A DNA stretch of 64,000 bases from Unio delphinus (taxonomy: Eukaryota; Mollusca; Bivalvia; Unionida; Unionidae), in NCBI GenBank assembly GCA_029339505.1, contig JAQISU010000180.1, forward strand, positions 1,787,501 to 1,851,500, in the 5' to 3' direction. Of the stretch, positions 40,201 to 54,500 are shown one piece after another. The stretch's first letter is position 1, and the number at the start of each line of letters is the position of its first letter. The position numbers and the translations under genes were made by a program. The notes beneath the pieces are model-generated. The model saw only the letters and a list, made by a program, of their open reading frames with translations. It made no database searches and was not told the DNA's origin.

Positions 40201-43009
40201 GAATGTCCATGTTAGTCAAATAGTATTAAAAATGAGTCCAAATAGTCAAATAATAATAATAAAAAAGTCCAAATAAGTCCTTGGATCAAAGGGTAATGTG
40301 AGACTTCAAACAAGTCGATGGCAGTTATTCATGCAAATGTGTTTAGTGTTAGCTTGTCTTTATTATTTAAAAACTATAATGAGCACATATCAACATACCT
40401 TTTTACCATCTCATTCTTTCAGACCATATTCTGGACTTATTTTTGTGGTCTAGGATCCTGCTATGTTTAGTTTTAACTGATACAAGTCTCCATACAAAGC
40501 GATGTAACCCATAGAAAGACATGAATGGGCAATCAATTAACACATAACTGTCATATATTCAATTCTTTCGAGAATATTTAAAAAGAAATGCTTGGTCACT
40601 TGCTACGCATTGCAATCAAACCAAGATCATATTAGTCAAATACATTGTTATATTTCAACCTCACAGCTATATAAAGTATATTCAACCGTAAATTTCAGCA
40701 AACTTGTTGTTTTGGCGCATTGCTTTGTCATTTTCAATTTGTCAGGTTGTTTTATGACAGCAATTTAAATGAATTAAATGTTTTACACAATAAAAAAATA
40801 CGAGACGGAATTTGCCAGATGGTAATACAAATAGTTTTTGTGTAGATCTGTCCTCCTATAACAATCAAACAATAAATTGTTAAGTTTAAGGGAACATTAG
40901 TAGTTTGGGATAGAAAAATGTCTATTGCATACATGCCAACCCCTGATGGGGAAAATGCGGAATCCAGACAGAAAAAGCGCAATCCATATATAAAAAACCA
41001 AAATTTTAATGAACAATGATTTATTTACCCCTCTCGTCTTTTAACATCCTTTAGTGCTTCAAGTTTTCATTTGTAGTACTTTTAGCTTTACACACACATC
41101 CACTAGAATCCATCTGAAGACATTTAGCACCAAATATTAAAATTCTTTCCACATAGCCTGTAATAGACGTCACATGATGCTGCCCTCCAGCCTTTCATAT
41201 TTAGAGGATTCTACTTTTTTTGTTTTCTTTATTTTTTGCTTTTTCTAATCCATCTATAAAATTTTGCTCTCATATATGCATAGACTAAAATAAAATATAC
41301 TTTTTAGCACCAAATACCTTTAGACTGGTTCTTCACTAAATATGAATTAAAATTAAGAATCTGCATATAAAGATTGAAATTAGAAAACCAGTCAGTTCTC
41401 TCCTCACTAAGCCACACAGCTGCTATATGAGGTCGAAAGTCTGAAAGTAGAACCCAGATGTTTCTTGGTAACAGGATAGTTGTTATAAATAGTACATGAT
41501 ACTATTCATAAAGTGCATGCAAGTCCACTGACAAGACGGACAAGAATACTCTTATATTGAAGTTAAGTAGAAGCCATCTTTTCTAAAATACAGTCTGTGG
41601 GATTAATGCAATGTTAATAAAAATGAGAAAACAAATTTTAAAAAATTGTGGAAGGTGGATATACAGAAAAAGCGTAATCCGAATATGTTTATGCGCAAGA
41701 CATAATTTAGCGAAAAAAGTATAATAGGTATGCCAAAAGCGTAATGGTTGGCATATATGCCATGGACTTGCTCAAAGTGCAACACTAAATACCCTCTTTG
41801 TTCTATGAAATTAATCCAGTTGTAAAATCTGCCGTTCCTTTACTGTATATGTAATTTGTAAACTTTAATTACCATGATGAAATTAAAAGAAGGAATTAAA
41901 TATGACTGTAGTACTTGGTCCACAAATCAGCAATAATTAACTGACCAATCATAAGCTGATGAGTAAGGTATGCATACTTATTCAGTCAAGTAGAAATCAG
42001 CATAATTATCAATTATTTTATATACAGAAACTGATGAGTTCAGTGCAGTGGTTGCTATGATTTAAAAACCAAATGGTATACTTTTTCTGAACAAGATAAA
42101 AATCTGCAATGTATATGTGATGCTTAAGTCATCATGTAAACAATGTCATTCAATTAATTTGGATGGGTCACACAACACATGCTATTTTCATCATTGAGTT
42201 ATATCTGTAAATTTTCAAGACAAAATAACCCCAAACTAGTCACTGGTCACACAGGTGCTATTTTAATGTAATAATGCATAAAATTACAGAAGTAAACTAG
42301 TGCAAAAAGAGTCAAGTCATTTTTTAGCACATCATTGTTGAAATGCAATTTGTTTTTAAATGTTCTATGAAATTATGCATCTGAAATAGAAGCAATCAGA
42401 ACAAGAAAACCAATGAAAATGAAATATCCTGACAGATTTCTCAATTTATATCAAGGTGATTTATAACAATCCCATCAATTAAATAATGGGAATAGCAGTG
42501 TTGTTCCGATTATCGATTATAATCGGTCATCAGTTGGTTAAGCAAACCAATAATATAATCGACTGTGAAACTCCATAATCGATTGTGTATAATGGGAGAC
42601 AACATTTTAGGTGTATGCAAAACTCAAAGGTTAGTAAAAGACCCAGCCACTAAAGTTGACCTGAAATTTATTAATCCCTTCACAACTACAAATAAAAAAC
42701 CTTACAATTCATAATTAGTCATTATTACATGGTTAAGTTGTTAAATTGTGAGTTAATAAATTTAAACACATTTTGTTGATTTGTTTGTAGTATTTATAAA
42801 CAATGATAAACAAGAAAATCATGTCCTTCTATAATTTAAATTATAGACACATCATATATGAACAAAAGAATTTCTGGGGATTGTAGCAGTATTTCAGTTA
42901 CTTATGACTGATCAGCCATAAAAAAATGCATTCATTTAACAAAGTTGTAGAACAAAAGTAACACAAAATGTAATATTATTTTAAGCTTAAAGTGTACATA
43001 TTAAAAGAG

Positions 43010-43066
<57 letters not shown>

Positions 43067-46000
43067 GTGAGGACTTTGTATAGCGCCTAATCTTTCGAAG
43101 CTCTAAGCGATTTACACCATAAATAATGATATGACTACACTACAGACCAACAAATGACAAAATCAATGAAATTGAAAACATAAAAACATGCTGAAAACAT
43201 ATAAGATACAAAACATGATTAGGCTGCTAAGTTTGTCCCTGCAGTCGAAACAGGTGAGTCTTAAGAGCACTCTTAAATGGGACCACTGTGTCTTTGTGTC
43301 TAATTTCAATGGGCAATTCGTTCCACGTTGCCGGGCCCTGGTGTGCAAACGAATGATGTCCATATGACTTTGTTTTCACCTTGAGAACAATGAGTATACG
43401 ATTATTAGAAGAAAAGGGTAAGGATCTAGCTGGTGTAAACACATGGGTGAGGCTGGATAGGTATGTTGGACTGGAGTCTGTCATTGAAACATAGCACAGA
43501 TAACAAATTTTGTGTTTGTTTCTGTATCGAATTGATAGCCAATGTAGGGTACAGAGCAGTGGTGAGGTGTACTCTGATCGAAGATGATCCTTGCAGCTGT
43601 GTTTTGAGCTTTTTGAAGTTTCTGGAGTAAATATTGTGATGAACCAGACAGAATTGAGTTACAATAGTCCAGTCTTGAAAGTAATAATGAACACACAAGT
43701 GTTTTAGTGGCATCAACTGAAAGATATTTATGAATGGAACTAATGTGTCTCAATTCAAGATAAGCAGCCTTGCATATGTTCATGACATGTTGGTGCAATG
43801 TGAGAGTACTGTCTAGAGTAACGATTAGGTTCCGTACTGACTGTGAGAATTTAATGTTGGTGTTGCTGATATTTATTATCCGAGGTAAAGGATGTGAATG
43901 AGGAGAAAGTCTTTGTGTTGTGATCAGAATAGCCTCAGTTTTATTATCTTTCATCTGCAGCTTGTTACATGTCATCCATGATTTCACATCAGAAATGCAC
44001 TTCTCTACTCCATGGATGGTAGCATCAACTTCAATTGGGTGGCTAGACTTGTATATTTGGGTGTCATCAGCATACAAATGGTGCGACACTGTGTGATGAT
44101 CTATGACACTTGAGAGCGGCTGAGTGTACAGAATGAAGAGAACATGTCCAAGAACAGATCCCTGTGAAACACCACAACATATGTCAACTGGGCTGGAGTT
44201 TATTCCATTTGCAGATATAATTTGTGTCATGTTGACTAAGTAGGACTTGAACCACTGTAAGGCTGTATTCTGAATGCCAAATACATCCTGGAGACGGTGA
44301 AGTAATATATCATGGTCTACTGTGTCAAATGCTGCAGATAAATACAGGAGAGTGAGGACTGTAATCTTTCCACTATCCAAAGCAGAGAGAATGTCACTAA
44401 GTACTTTCAGAAGAGTAGTTTCCGTACTGTGGCAAGGGTGATATGCAGACTATACATTGCTAAAAAGACAGTTTGAATTCAAATGAGATACAAGTTGAGT
44501 TACAACAACCTTTTCTAAGATTTTTTTATAAGAATGGGAGATTAAAAACTGGGCAGTAGTTCTTTAAATCGTTATGGTGTAGTGTTGGTTTCTTCAGCAG
44601 TGGCTTTATGATGGCAGTTTTTAAAAATGATGGGAATTCCCCTGATGAGAGATATTAATAACATCAGTTAGTGAAGGCAATATTGGGTCTAAGCACTCAA
44701 GCAGCAGTGATGTCGGAATTGGATCAAGTTCACAAGACTTTGGTGCACCTTTCATCACGATTGTCCATACAAAATCAATAGAAACAGGTTCAAATGCTCC
44801 TAATGGTTGTCGCTGAAATTCTGCATCATAACTGTATGGTGACGAATCAGTTGAAATTGTGCTGTCAAGCGAATCTCAAATGGTTTGTACTTTGTCAATG
44901 AAGAAATTTGCAAATTGGTCTGGTAGGTCTAGTGGAGAGAAGGTTGTTGGAAGTGGTGTACATTTGTTCCTTGACATCAGTTTGTTAGTTATCTCGAAGA
45001 GCTCTTTGCAGCTGGAACTCTCCATGATCTTAGTACTGTAGTGGGATGATTTGGCTAAATGGACTATGTGATGTTCTTCTTAGCAGCTTCATAGATTTGT
45101 TTATGAATAGTGAGTCTGGTGGAAAGCCAAAGCCTCTCTGCTTTTCGACGATGTCTTTTAGCTGGTCCCTAACACTGCTATACCATGGAGAACACTTTTT
45201 TACTGATACTCTGCATTTGGTGGCTGGGGCATGTTTTTCAAGCAATGAACGCAGACAGTTATCAAGTTGTTCCGCTGTTAGATGTAAGAAAGTTGTTAGG
45301 TTTTCTTGGATGTCATGCATGAATTTGGTTCTATTTATCATACAGAGGTTTCTCTTAGTAGCAAATAGAGGTGGAGGGTTAGGGACTGATACGTCGAGAT
45401 AGCATACAATGCAGAGGTGATCCGATTCAAGTTCGTGGGATACAAGGGTGGATTGCAGAATATTATCATCAGGTCTATAAAGAAACCAGTCTAAAATGTG
45501 ACCAAGTTTATGGGTAGGTTGGTTAACTGACTGTTTAAGATTGAAAACATGAATGGAATCTAGGAGTTTTGACATGTATGGTTTACCAGGACAGTCAAAG
45601 TGAAAGCTGAAATCTCCAAGAATAATTAGGTTGCCACCAATCGAATTTCCAAACTCTAGAAGATTTGGAAACTGCTCCAAAAAGAGAGATTCAGTCAGCT
45701 TGTTTTTTCTACTAGGAGGAGGACAGTAGAGACAGAAAAAATGGACTGACCTTTGTTCCAGTGTGAGCGTTGCTTGTACTAGTTCAAATGATGTGTGGCA
45801 GAAATTGAAGGTTGTGTTGTACTTAAAGGCATTTGATCATGGAATTCTTTGTAATTACAACAATTCCACAAGTCCACAAGAATACTTCTGTACATTTATA
45901 AAAATACTGAACTCTTGATCAAAGATATAGCTGTTTAACAAAAATTAAAATTTTCTCTTAGTAACCGATTATAATTGATGATCAGTTGCTTAAGGGGAAC

Positions 46001-49000
46001 CGATTATCAATTATGAATTTCTAACAGATTCCTATTACTAGGAATAGTCCATTGAAAACTGTTAAGACAAGAAATCTTACATTATGTACAAAAGAATGCA
46101 CAGGTTGTCAACTTGGACCAAAACAATATTTCTCAGGAGTCCCAAAACTGCAAGTACATGAAAACATTTTTGTTTCTTGACTTTCAAAGTTCATGAAAAC
46201 TATCAGTTAATAATTAATGTGTCCCAACACATAAAATGTCTAAAGACTTAAGTTTATTATTGTGTGTCGTGTCACTCTTTGGGTAAGTACATGCACATAA
46301 CCAAGTTGGAATACTTTTGCCATTTGGCCCTGTGAGGTAGTAGGAAAAGAATCTCTGGCATACAGACAGATGAACAGAGATCTTTATTAAGGGAGGGAAA
46401 AATAAGGAAAAATATTGTCAGCTAGAGGGTATCACAACATCTCAGATGGGGACATAATCAATTTAAAAAAATTAAATCTGTTTGTGAATCTGTGACTGAA
46501 TTTCATACAAGAAAAAGATATGCAGGTTTAGCATTTTGTGAAAATATAAATTAATAAGAAGCAAAGGTAGGCCTGATATTGCTTATCTACTAGTGATATA
46601 TAGCAAAGTGCAAGGGAGTTCAGTAGTGAATATGGGTTAGTCATGATGCTTGCTTACATATCAAGTTTGATATTTTCAGTAATGGACATTGGAAAACAGA
46701 TTAGCATCATATAACTGAACATGAAATGACTCATGCCAGGATGCTTTATGTCAAACATGAAAGGACTCTGCAGCATGATGCCCCAGTGCTATACATCACT
46801 ATAAACTGCCACACTGCAGACATCATAGCAATATGACTGAAAAAGTCTTAAAGCTACATTAAAAATCCAAATCACACTGTCACAGAATTAGGCGAAAATT
46901 GAATTTATTTCTTCATGGATACAAACCAATTTCACCATTTTTGTTTCGTCGTACATGCGTTACCTGGGGTGAATAAGTGTTTTTCAAGGTAAGCGACGTG
47001 TAGCGACTTACATGTACCTGGCTGGAAATCACTTGAAGTCAGGAACATTATAATCACGGGGTGCACGGGAATTTTGCCCTGAATTCTGCTCACCTATTTG
47101 GGGACACATAAGGCAGAAAATTTCTAAAAAGATTACGAGTCAAAAGTATCTTGTCAAAGGAGAGATAGCTCGTCATTTTGTTTCTCCAGGCAAAGGGGTG
47201 AGTGTTAAATTTATATTTCATTTTATTTAAAGTGAATTTTATTCAGTTTATCATTTCATGTAATGAAGCCTTTATTACAATGCAGATTTAAACCATTGAA
47301 TATTTGGAATTACTAGTCACTATTAGACTTTAAATGCAATAGCATAATTTAAATTTTAGATTGTTTTAGAAACAACTATTATTAGCTTGGTTTCTTTATT
47401 GTAGTTGATTGTGCCGTGATTGTGCTGTTTGATTGTGCCGTGATTGTGCTGTTTGATTGTGCCATTTGATTGTGCGATCAAATTGAGGTGTCTGACTGTC
47501 TGTCTGTCAGACTGTCTGTCCGTCTACATTTGTATCTAGCATGAACAGGAGGTCATGATGTCTGAGGATATCTGTCGAGATGTGTAAATATCCGGAACTA
47601 TATAGAAGTCTAAATGTCCGAGTGTCCGGAGCTGTCTAGAGATGTAAACGTCCGGGGTAGCATCTAAGTGTTTGGGAGCGGTGGTTCTAATAGGTGCTGT
47701 ATGCTGTCTGTACGTTAGTGTGACGTATAACTGTAGTGGATCCGTGAAGGGCAAGCAACCGATAAAAGTATTGGGTCAACCCTAGGTATTCAGAGAAGCT
47801 GTGCGGCGATTCAACAGTTGGTGAATCGTACGGTTGTACAGCGTCGAGACGCATGTGTGTTTCAATTGTGGTTACAATTGAATGCATTGATATATTTACA
47901 CGGAGTTACTTTGAATTTCGGTAGTATTCCAAGGAATTACATGAATCTCAAGAACAGTTAGAAACTTGACTTGATACATATAGATGTTTGTACTTGTTAT
48001 CGCAATTCACACGTGCAATAATATGATTTGAGGTTTATCGCAATTCACACATGCGATAATATAATTTTTGTAAAGGTTCCTTTTTTTTTTGAAACATTTG
48101 TGCAGTCCAGGAGGTTCCTTGGATCTGTGTTCATTTTGAATTAATCTTTAATTTTATTTTCAAATTGTGAATGGTTGTGAAGTGTGATTGTGGGTTGAAC
48201 ACATGAGTTATTGTATTGATACATCATTATTTTTCATTAATAATTTATTTCATAAATTTACATCATCTTTCACATATTATGTTTGAGTTGTTCATTTGAT
48301 CCACCAACCACTCGGTAACAATTCTGTTACACACACAACAAACACATCATGACCAAGCAAACACCATATATAATCACCTATAAATCAGGTACCACTGCAA
48401 ATAATATATTGTAGAACCTTATCTGCTTTTGCATAATGTCCCAGTATCTGTATGGCACTTGTTGAACTAACTGATCATAACAAACTCCACAGACCCAGAT
48501 TTGATGGCACATTATGCAACATCTGATCTAGGTCTATGCAGTCTGCAGTTGGATCCCACTTAAAAGTTAGTATATATGGTAGTCAATACACACAAAACTC
48601 ATGCTGAAGTAAACACCATGACTGGCACAGGCATAAAAAAGTATGTTGATCCATTTAAAAGCCAAAGCATCAACTGATATATTTAATTACTCCGTGTATA
48701 TCTAATTAATGGCTGTGTAATAATTACAATACAATATACAAAAACAAAAATATACATGAAGGCATACCACACATATATCTAAATAAATGAATAAACACAG
48801 ATCTAAATCATAAATAGCATGATTGCTGTGGAACATGGATGGAAGATGGTCTGTTTATCAAGGATCTAAGAGGGTTTATTATCTCCATAGAAAATCCTGG
48901 TACCTTGCACAGGTAATAACCATGCAAATCATGGAAATAATTCAGTTGAAATACTCTTTCTGTTTCATATATCAATGTCTACTCAAGTAAATGGAGGATA

Positions 49001-51469
49001 TCATGCACTACTCAAGGAAATCAATGACAAGTAAGGAGATAGTCTTTGTTACAGCATCTGAATAAAGTTATGAACTACCTGACAACTTGTAATGCTCCTA
49101 GTGGAAGTGAATTCTTGACACGAGTCTTCTAGATATGGATCAGATGGCACAATTATTGTTAATCCTCATCATGGAAAAATACCATCTTATATTATGTTTG
49201 AAATATCACAATCCTCCATTACACCATGTCTTATTACTTGGTTAGCATGTTTTAATGCTTATAAAATAAACCACTGTGGATACTGTAGACCATATCTCAT
49301 TAAAATTCCATGGCAACCATACTGTAAATTGGGATGGAATGAAGCAAGTAGAAATAAGCTGACAAATGCCAGATATTTATTTGCAATCTCTCCTTAACAG
49401 CCTGTCCTGCAAAATAATTTGCATCACTCATTGATGTTTCTACTTATATTTATTGTAACAAAATACATTTGCACAATAAACATTATACTGTCTATAATTT
49501 ATTAGTGGTTGTATGGATTATAAAAAAAATTAAGGCAAAAGAAAGCAGAAAACAATATGGTTTTAAATATATTACTGATGTGTTGATAATGTCAAGTATT
49601 TTTAATCTAAATGTAATCTGAAAAAGCAAAAAGTCCCAAGAAGGATAGATCTTTCTCACCTAGCTTATATTGCACTTACAATTTTGTGGGGTTTAATGCC
49701 ATTTTCAGCACATAATCAGCTATACATAGTGGCAAGTATCTTTGGTGGTGGAAAAACCTGGAAGAAACACCATCCTATGGAAAGCTTTCTCACCAACCCA
49801 CATTCGTCAAATTGAGACACAAACTCATGTAGACAGAGGCAAGATTTTTGAGTGATCTATAATGGCGAGTACCTTAGACTACCAAACCACCTGGCAGTTT
49901 GGAAGATAAAAAGAAAATAAACATTTTACTCAAAATGACTAAAGAAAACTTCCTTTGATGTAAGAATTGTTTATTTTTGCCAACATCTGAGAGAACAAAC
50001 AAGCATGCAAAACCTCTTTGCATGATGGAAAAGAATAATGCACACACAGATGAACACAAACTTTTCCAGGCATCTTTCCATGGTAGACTAAACTTTACTA
50101 AATTTAACAAGAAAATGCTGAAAACTGCACCTGACCTCAGTCTCCTTAATTTAAAGCCAAACACAAAATTTGGTTTCAATCATTAAGTCCTACAAAGTTA
50201 ATAAGTTGAAATGAATGTCATAGCAGACAGATTGAATTTATGCTAATTGATGTATGAACATGATAAGTACTATCTTGCTCAGCCAAAGGCATGGCAAAAA
50301 ATAAGCAATTAATCATTTTTTTACCTGGTATAACCAGTTATGATGAAAATCAATTACTAGGCCACCCAATACACAATCTTACTTGAGCATGTCCTGAAGG
50401 ATAATCTGATTACTAAGGAAGACACAACACTTCTAGGCAGACCACTCAAGGCAAAGCTTCCCAAACAAATATTTTAATTAAAGCATATTATGTGCACATA
50501 CTTTTCTTACCGGATCTATAATTCCTAGTTTTCTTTATCGTCCTGTTCCAGGACATCATCTAGCATTTAATTGTCATTCATTGGATCATCTGGGACTTTA
50601 TTTTGTTTACAAACAATGTCATCACACTCTTCAAAACAGAGGTCAGTCCCATACGACCTGGTCAATCCGTTCAACTGGATTACTCTTTATTTAAAGCAGA
50701 AACTAGAATCTATAGGTATTAAGGTGTCTTCTGTTCTCCTGAGGCACGCCTTGAGACAGTTATACATGGATAATGCACCTTCCACGAGTTCATGGCCTGC
50801 TGATCGTTAACAGAAACAATCATGGCACGACAACAGGCTCCTTCTTCAGAGTTATTCTTAAGTGACTATATACATTTCTCATCATTGCCAGTATCCCAGC
50901 CTGCTACATCGCTCAATCAGCTAATGCAGTCCCATGGAGTTTCGCAGGAAAAATACTACCAGCAATTGATGTAATATAAAAATGCCAGCGAAAGCAGATT
51001 CTCGAGGGTAAGCACGTCAATCTTGCTACTCTTCTGCTACCACACTCTGAATTGGATCTATCAAATCCGGATGACAAAGCTGAGACGAATGATCCCCAAT
51101 TACTTAAACGTCTCAGTATAAGTGAGTTCATAACCGCTATCGGAAAATATAAACTTATCAAATGTTCAGTTTACCCCAACAGATGCTGGGCTCCTTTGGT
51201 TTCCGCTGAAGAAACTTTACTCAAGGGTTATCCATAACATTCTGTCAGGGAGTTTCAAAGACCAGCTGTGACCTCTGTACAATCACATTGTGCCATTCAA
51301 TAGCCACTGAATCACTCACTGACAGAATGAACCAAAACAGCTTCATAAGTAGCAGCAGATAGTCCTCCTAGGCAAACAGTATAATTATCAATAAAAACTT
51401 AACTGGATCTGTGTTTTGTTGCATATAAAAAATTTGCATTAATCTGGATCAGACAGGAGAGTCATTCTA

Positions 51470-51558
<89 letters not shown>

Positions 51559-54500
51559 AAAAACAGGTTTAACACCCAGCTGCTATGAAAGCCATAATGT
51601 TCCTACTTAAAAACACAATTTAGGCAGAATAAGTCATCAGTATTATTCCTACAAAGCTGAATCAAAATTAGTTCCAGTTTGGAGATGATTTCTACTAAAA
51701 CAGTTACAAGTGTTGACTGACAATGAACAAGGGACCCAAAGTCAAACTCATGTCATCAAAAATTAGCAAGAAAGGAACCACAAAATGAAAGACTAAGCAT
51801 CAAAATAGAAATACTTTGTCTACAGTTACATTTATAACGGGTGAATAAGTTACATTATATTTTGAGTATTTATTCAAGGTCAAGAAATACAAACTATTTT
51901 TAAAACTCAAAGAAATCAATTAGCATGTTTCCAACCTACATGTATATCTGAAATTCATTTAATATTATGATTAATGATACTATTTTATCCAAACACTGTA
52001 ACAATTTAAAGCAAAGCTAAATCTCAATTTTACTTCCCAAGAATACCTTTGATGAGCTAACTTAATATTTTCAACGAGTTTGTCCCCTAGTAGGAAGTAA
52101 GATCTCTGACTTCATATTATATTCTGGGGATGACAGGCAATTCCTAGAAGGACTAGGTACAACACAAATATATGACAGCTGGAAAAAGCATGTCAACCAA
52201 AATGAAATTTCTTGAGTGGATCTGTACATAAAGAATAAGGGTTCCACAGAATACTGTCTTGCCTTTTTTATGATTCTTTTAACTCTGCCAAGGGCAAAAC
52301 TTTAACAATAGCTTGCATAAAACCCCAAGCATAGTGTTGATACCACTGACATCAGCATTCCTAGGACTACCTTTTCTCTGTAAAATGTGAACAATAAAGT
52401 GATATTCTACACTGAAGTAGGTCCGCTTGAATGTTATGAAGCATAATTGTGAACCGGAATTTTCAAGGTTTCACATTAATCTTGTCATTAATTAAGTTTC
52501 GTTTGGTCTAGGTGAGTTCAGTAAATGATGACAGGATATACATAACAGCCAGTATAATCCATGGGAAGCTACTGGCAAGTTTTCACACACCCACATTGGT
52601 CAAATTGAGACTTTAACTCGTGTGGACAGTGGTGAGATCTGTTAGTGATCAGTAACAGCAAGCACTTTGTACCACAGTCACTTGGTGACCCTCACTATGG
52701 AAGGTTCACCATGGTCCCTAAAAAGAAATCTATGTGCATAGTGCAAAGAAATCCTACATGATAACAAGAGATACAAATCAATTATGAACCATCTCAATAT
52801 TTAGTTTTCAGCACCAGTCAGATTTACCTCCCATACCTTGAAGAAGCAGTGTTATTATCAGAAACATTATTTTGTCCAATACAAGAATTATAATAAAGCT
52901 AGAGCAAGTTAATTAAATGTAGGACAATACTGCATATCCTCATTACTATTTTTATATTGCATATTTCATTTCCTCTTCATTACCTAAGTCTAGATAGTCA
53001 GATTTATTTGTCCTCTGGGAGTATGCATATAGTTACATAAACATGGTTAGAATTGTATTTCTTTCTAAAGCTTTTTCTCAAGGTATAAAATCATGTTTTT
53101 CAAGGTGCATTATTACATTAATTTTAAAGGTTACATAAATGAAACAACATAAAGCATCCTACATCTGGGCATTAGAATAATGTAGTCACTGAACAATATT
53201 CATTTTACTCTATTATGGTGTGATATCTTCATTTGTTGTAGCTTGTCATCAAGTTGTTTTTCAAGATCTCAAAGTTAACGATTTTGTTCTCAACACTTTT
53301 CCTAAAACTACTGAGGAAATTCTGGGTCTCTGCTTTTAATGCAGTCAGCAGCATCTGTCATTGTCACAATGTCTTTTTCACTAACCGCTTTTCTTCCTTA
53401 CCCACCCCAAAAACAAAAATAGTAACAAAGATATGTCTTTAAAAAAACATCTTATCACTTATTTAAAAACAGTGCATGGATATTTTAAACACTTTGATAT
53501 AAGATATATTAATATTTCTCTCAGCTTAGCTGTAGTCTTAATTTTTAGATGTATGTTTTTTCTTGTCTGTCCTACTTTCATTAATCCATAAATAGAACTG
53601 GATCAAACTAATTTCCTAATTAAAAACATATACAATTTATATTTTAAAACTTGAATCTCTGCATTCAGACATACCTCTTTCACCAAAAACAATATCATAA
53701 TTAAGACTATATAGTTTCTATTTTAAAACCTGAATCTCTGTGTTTACAGACATACATACCCCTTTCATCAAATACAATTTCATGTTGAAGGTTTCTTGTT
53801 TTTCTGAATTAGCCGCCGTTACAAGGACTTGGTGGTTTTTTTTGAGCTGCATGTTACCATAGAGCACTCTCTCCCGTTGCATGCAATTCAAGATTTTCTG
53901 GCATAATTTGCATTTTGCAAAGCTCTCTAAGAAAGATCTCATAATCCAAACTTTATATTTTTCTTCCTCTAGCCAAAGTTGGAATCAGCAGCCAGCCATT
54001 TCAAAGCATACAAATGATTCAAATTTAAACCATGACTACATCCAGGTTTTGTACAATCAGAAGTTCAAAATGTATGACTGTGCAGTAGCCATTTGTGGAA
54101 ATTTCTGTTCCAGCACAAAGTACAAAGTTAGTGATATATCTTTTGTCTTGTTTTTCTTCCTCCCTTTTCGTTTTCATTTAAATCTATAAAATGAAAATTA
54201 TTTATCTATTCCTTTTTGGTCTCAAGAAAATCAAGACTTTTCAAGGCATCCAGACAATATTTTGAACTTTAAAGATGTTTTCAAGGCCTTGAGGGACAAA
54301 TTCATTTTTCAAGGTTTTTTAAGGTCCCCAATGGATCTTGTATATATATATATATACAGATCTGGGTCTATGTTGTTTGTTCTACTGATTATTCATAATA
54401 AAAAGGACATTGACCTAAATCTTCTGGTGCAGATCTGGGTCTGTGCAGTCTGCCATTGAATTCAACTTGTAAGTAAGTATAGATTTAGTTTGTATACATT

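Larger units (their letters stand above)
42496..46040. mobile_element. Candidate hAT-like element containing a CR1 copy
   Basis: Starts 'CAGTGTTGTTCC' next to a palindromic 'gattatcgattataatcgg'; the right side has related 'aaccgattataattgatgat' and 'ccgattatcaattatg'. The 7-bp word ggaatag flanks both sides (42489-42495 and 46041-46047), with an eighth base mismatched. The terminal inverted repeat itself is weak. Confidence 0.45.
46878..48331. mobile_element. Solo LTR (LTR retrotransposon)
   Basis: A 1,454-bp segment with ends TGTCACAGAATT and (reversed) TGTAACAGAATT, 11 of 12 identical, TG..CA termini, and a 5-bp duplication cacac at 46873-46877 and 48332-48336. It is inserted into the tail of SINE B. 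No gag-pol and no second LTR are in the window, so it is a solo LTR or a long non-coding LTR-like element. The duplication sits in a CA-rich tail, which weakens it slightly. The strand is not determinable. Confidence 0.75.

Noticed and set aside
42515..42600. Replication origin or operator palindrome
   Set aside because: The 'gattatcgattataatcgg' palindrome recurs at 45968-46015 and fits a transposon end better.
45046..45402. 118-codon plus-strand open frame
   Set aside because: Antisense shadow of the CR1 endonuclease/linker frame.
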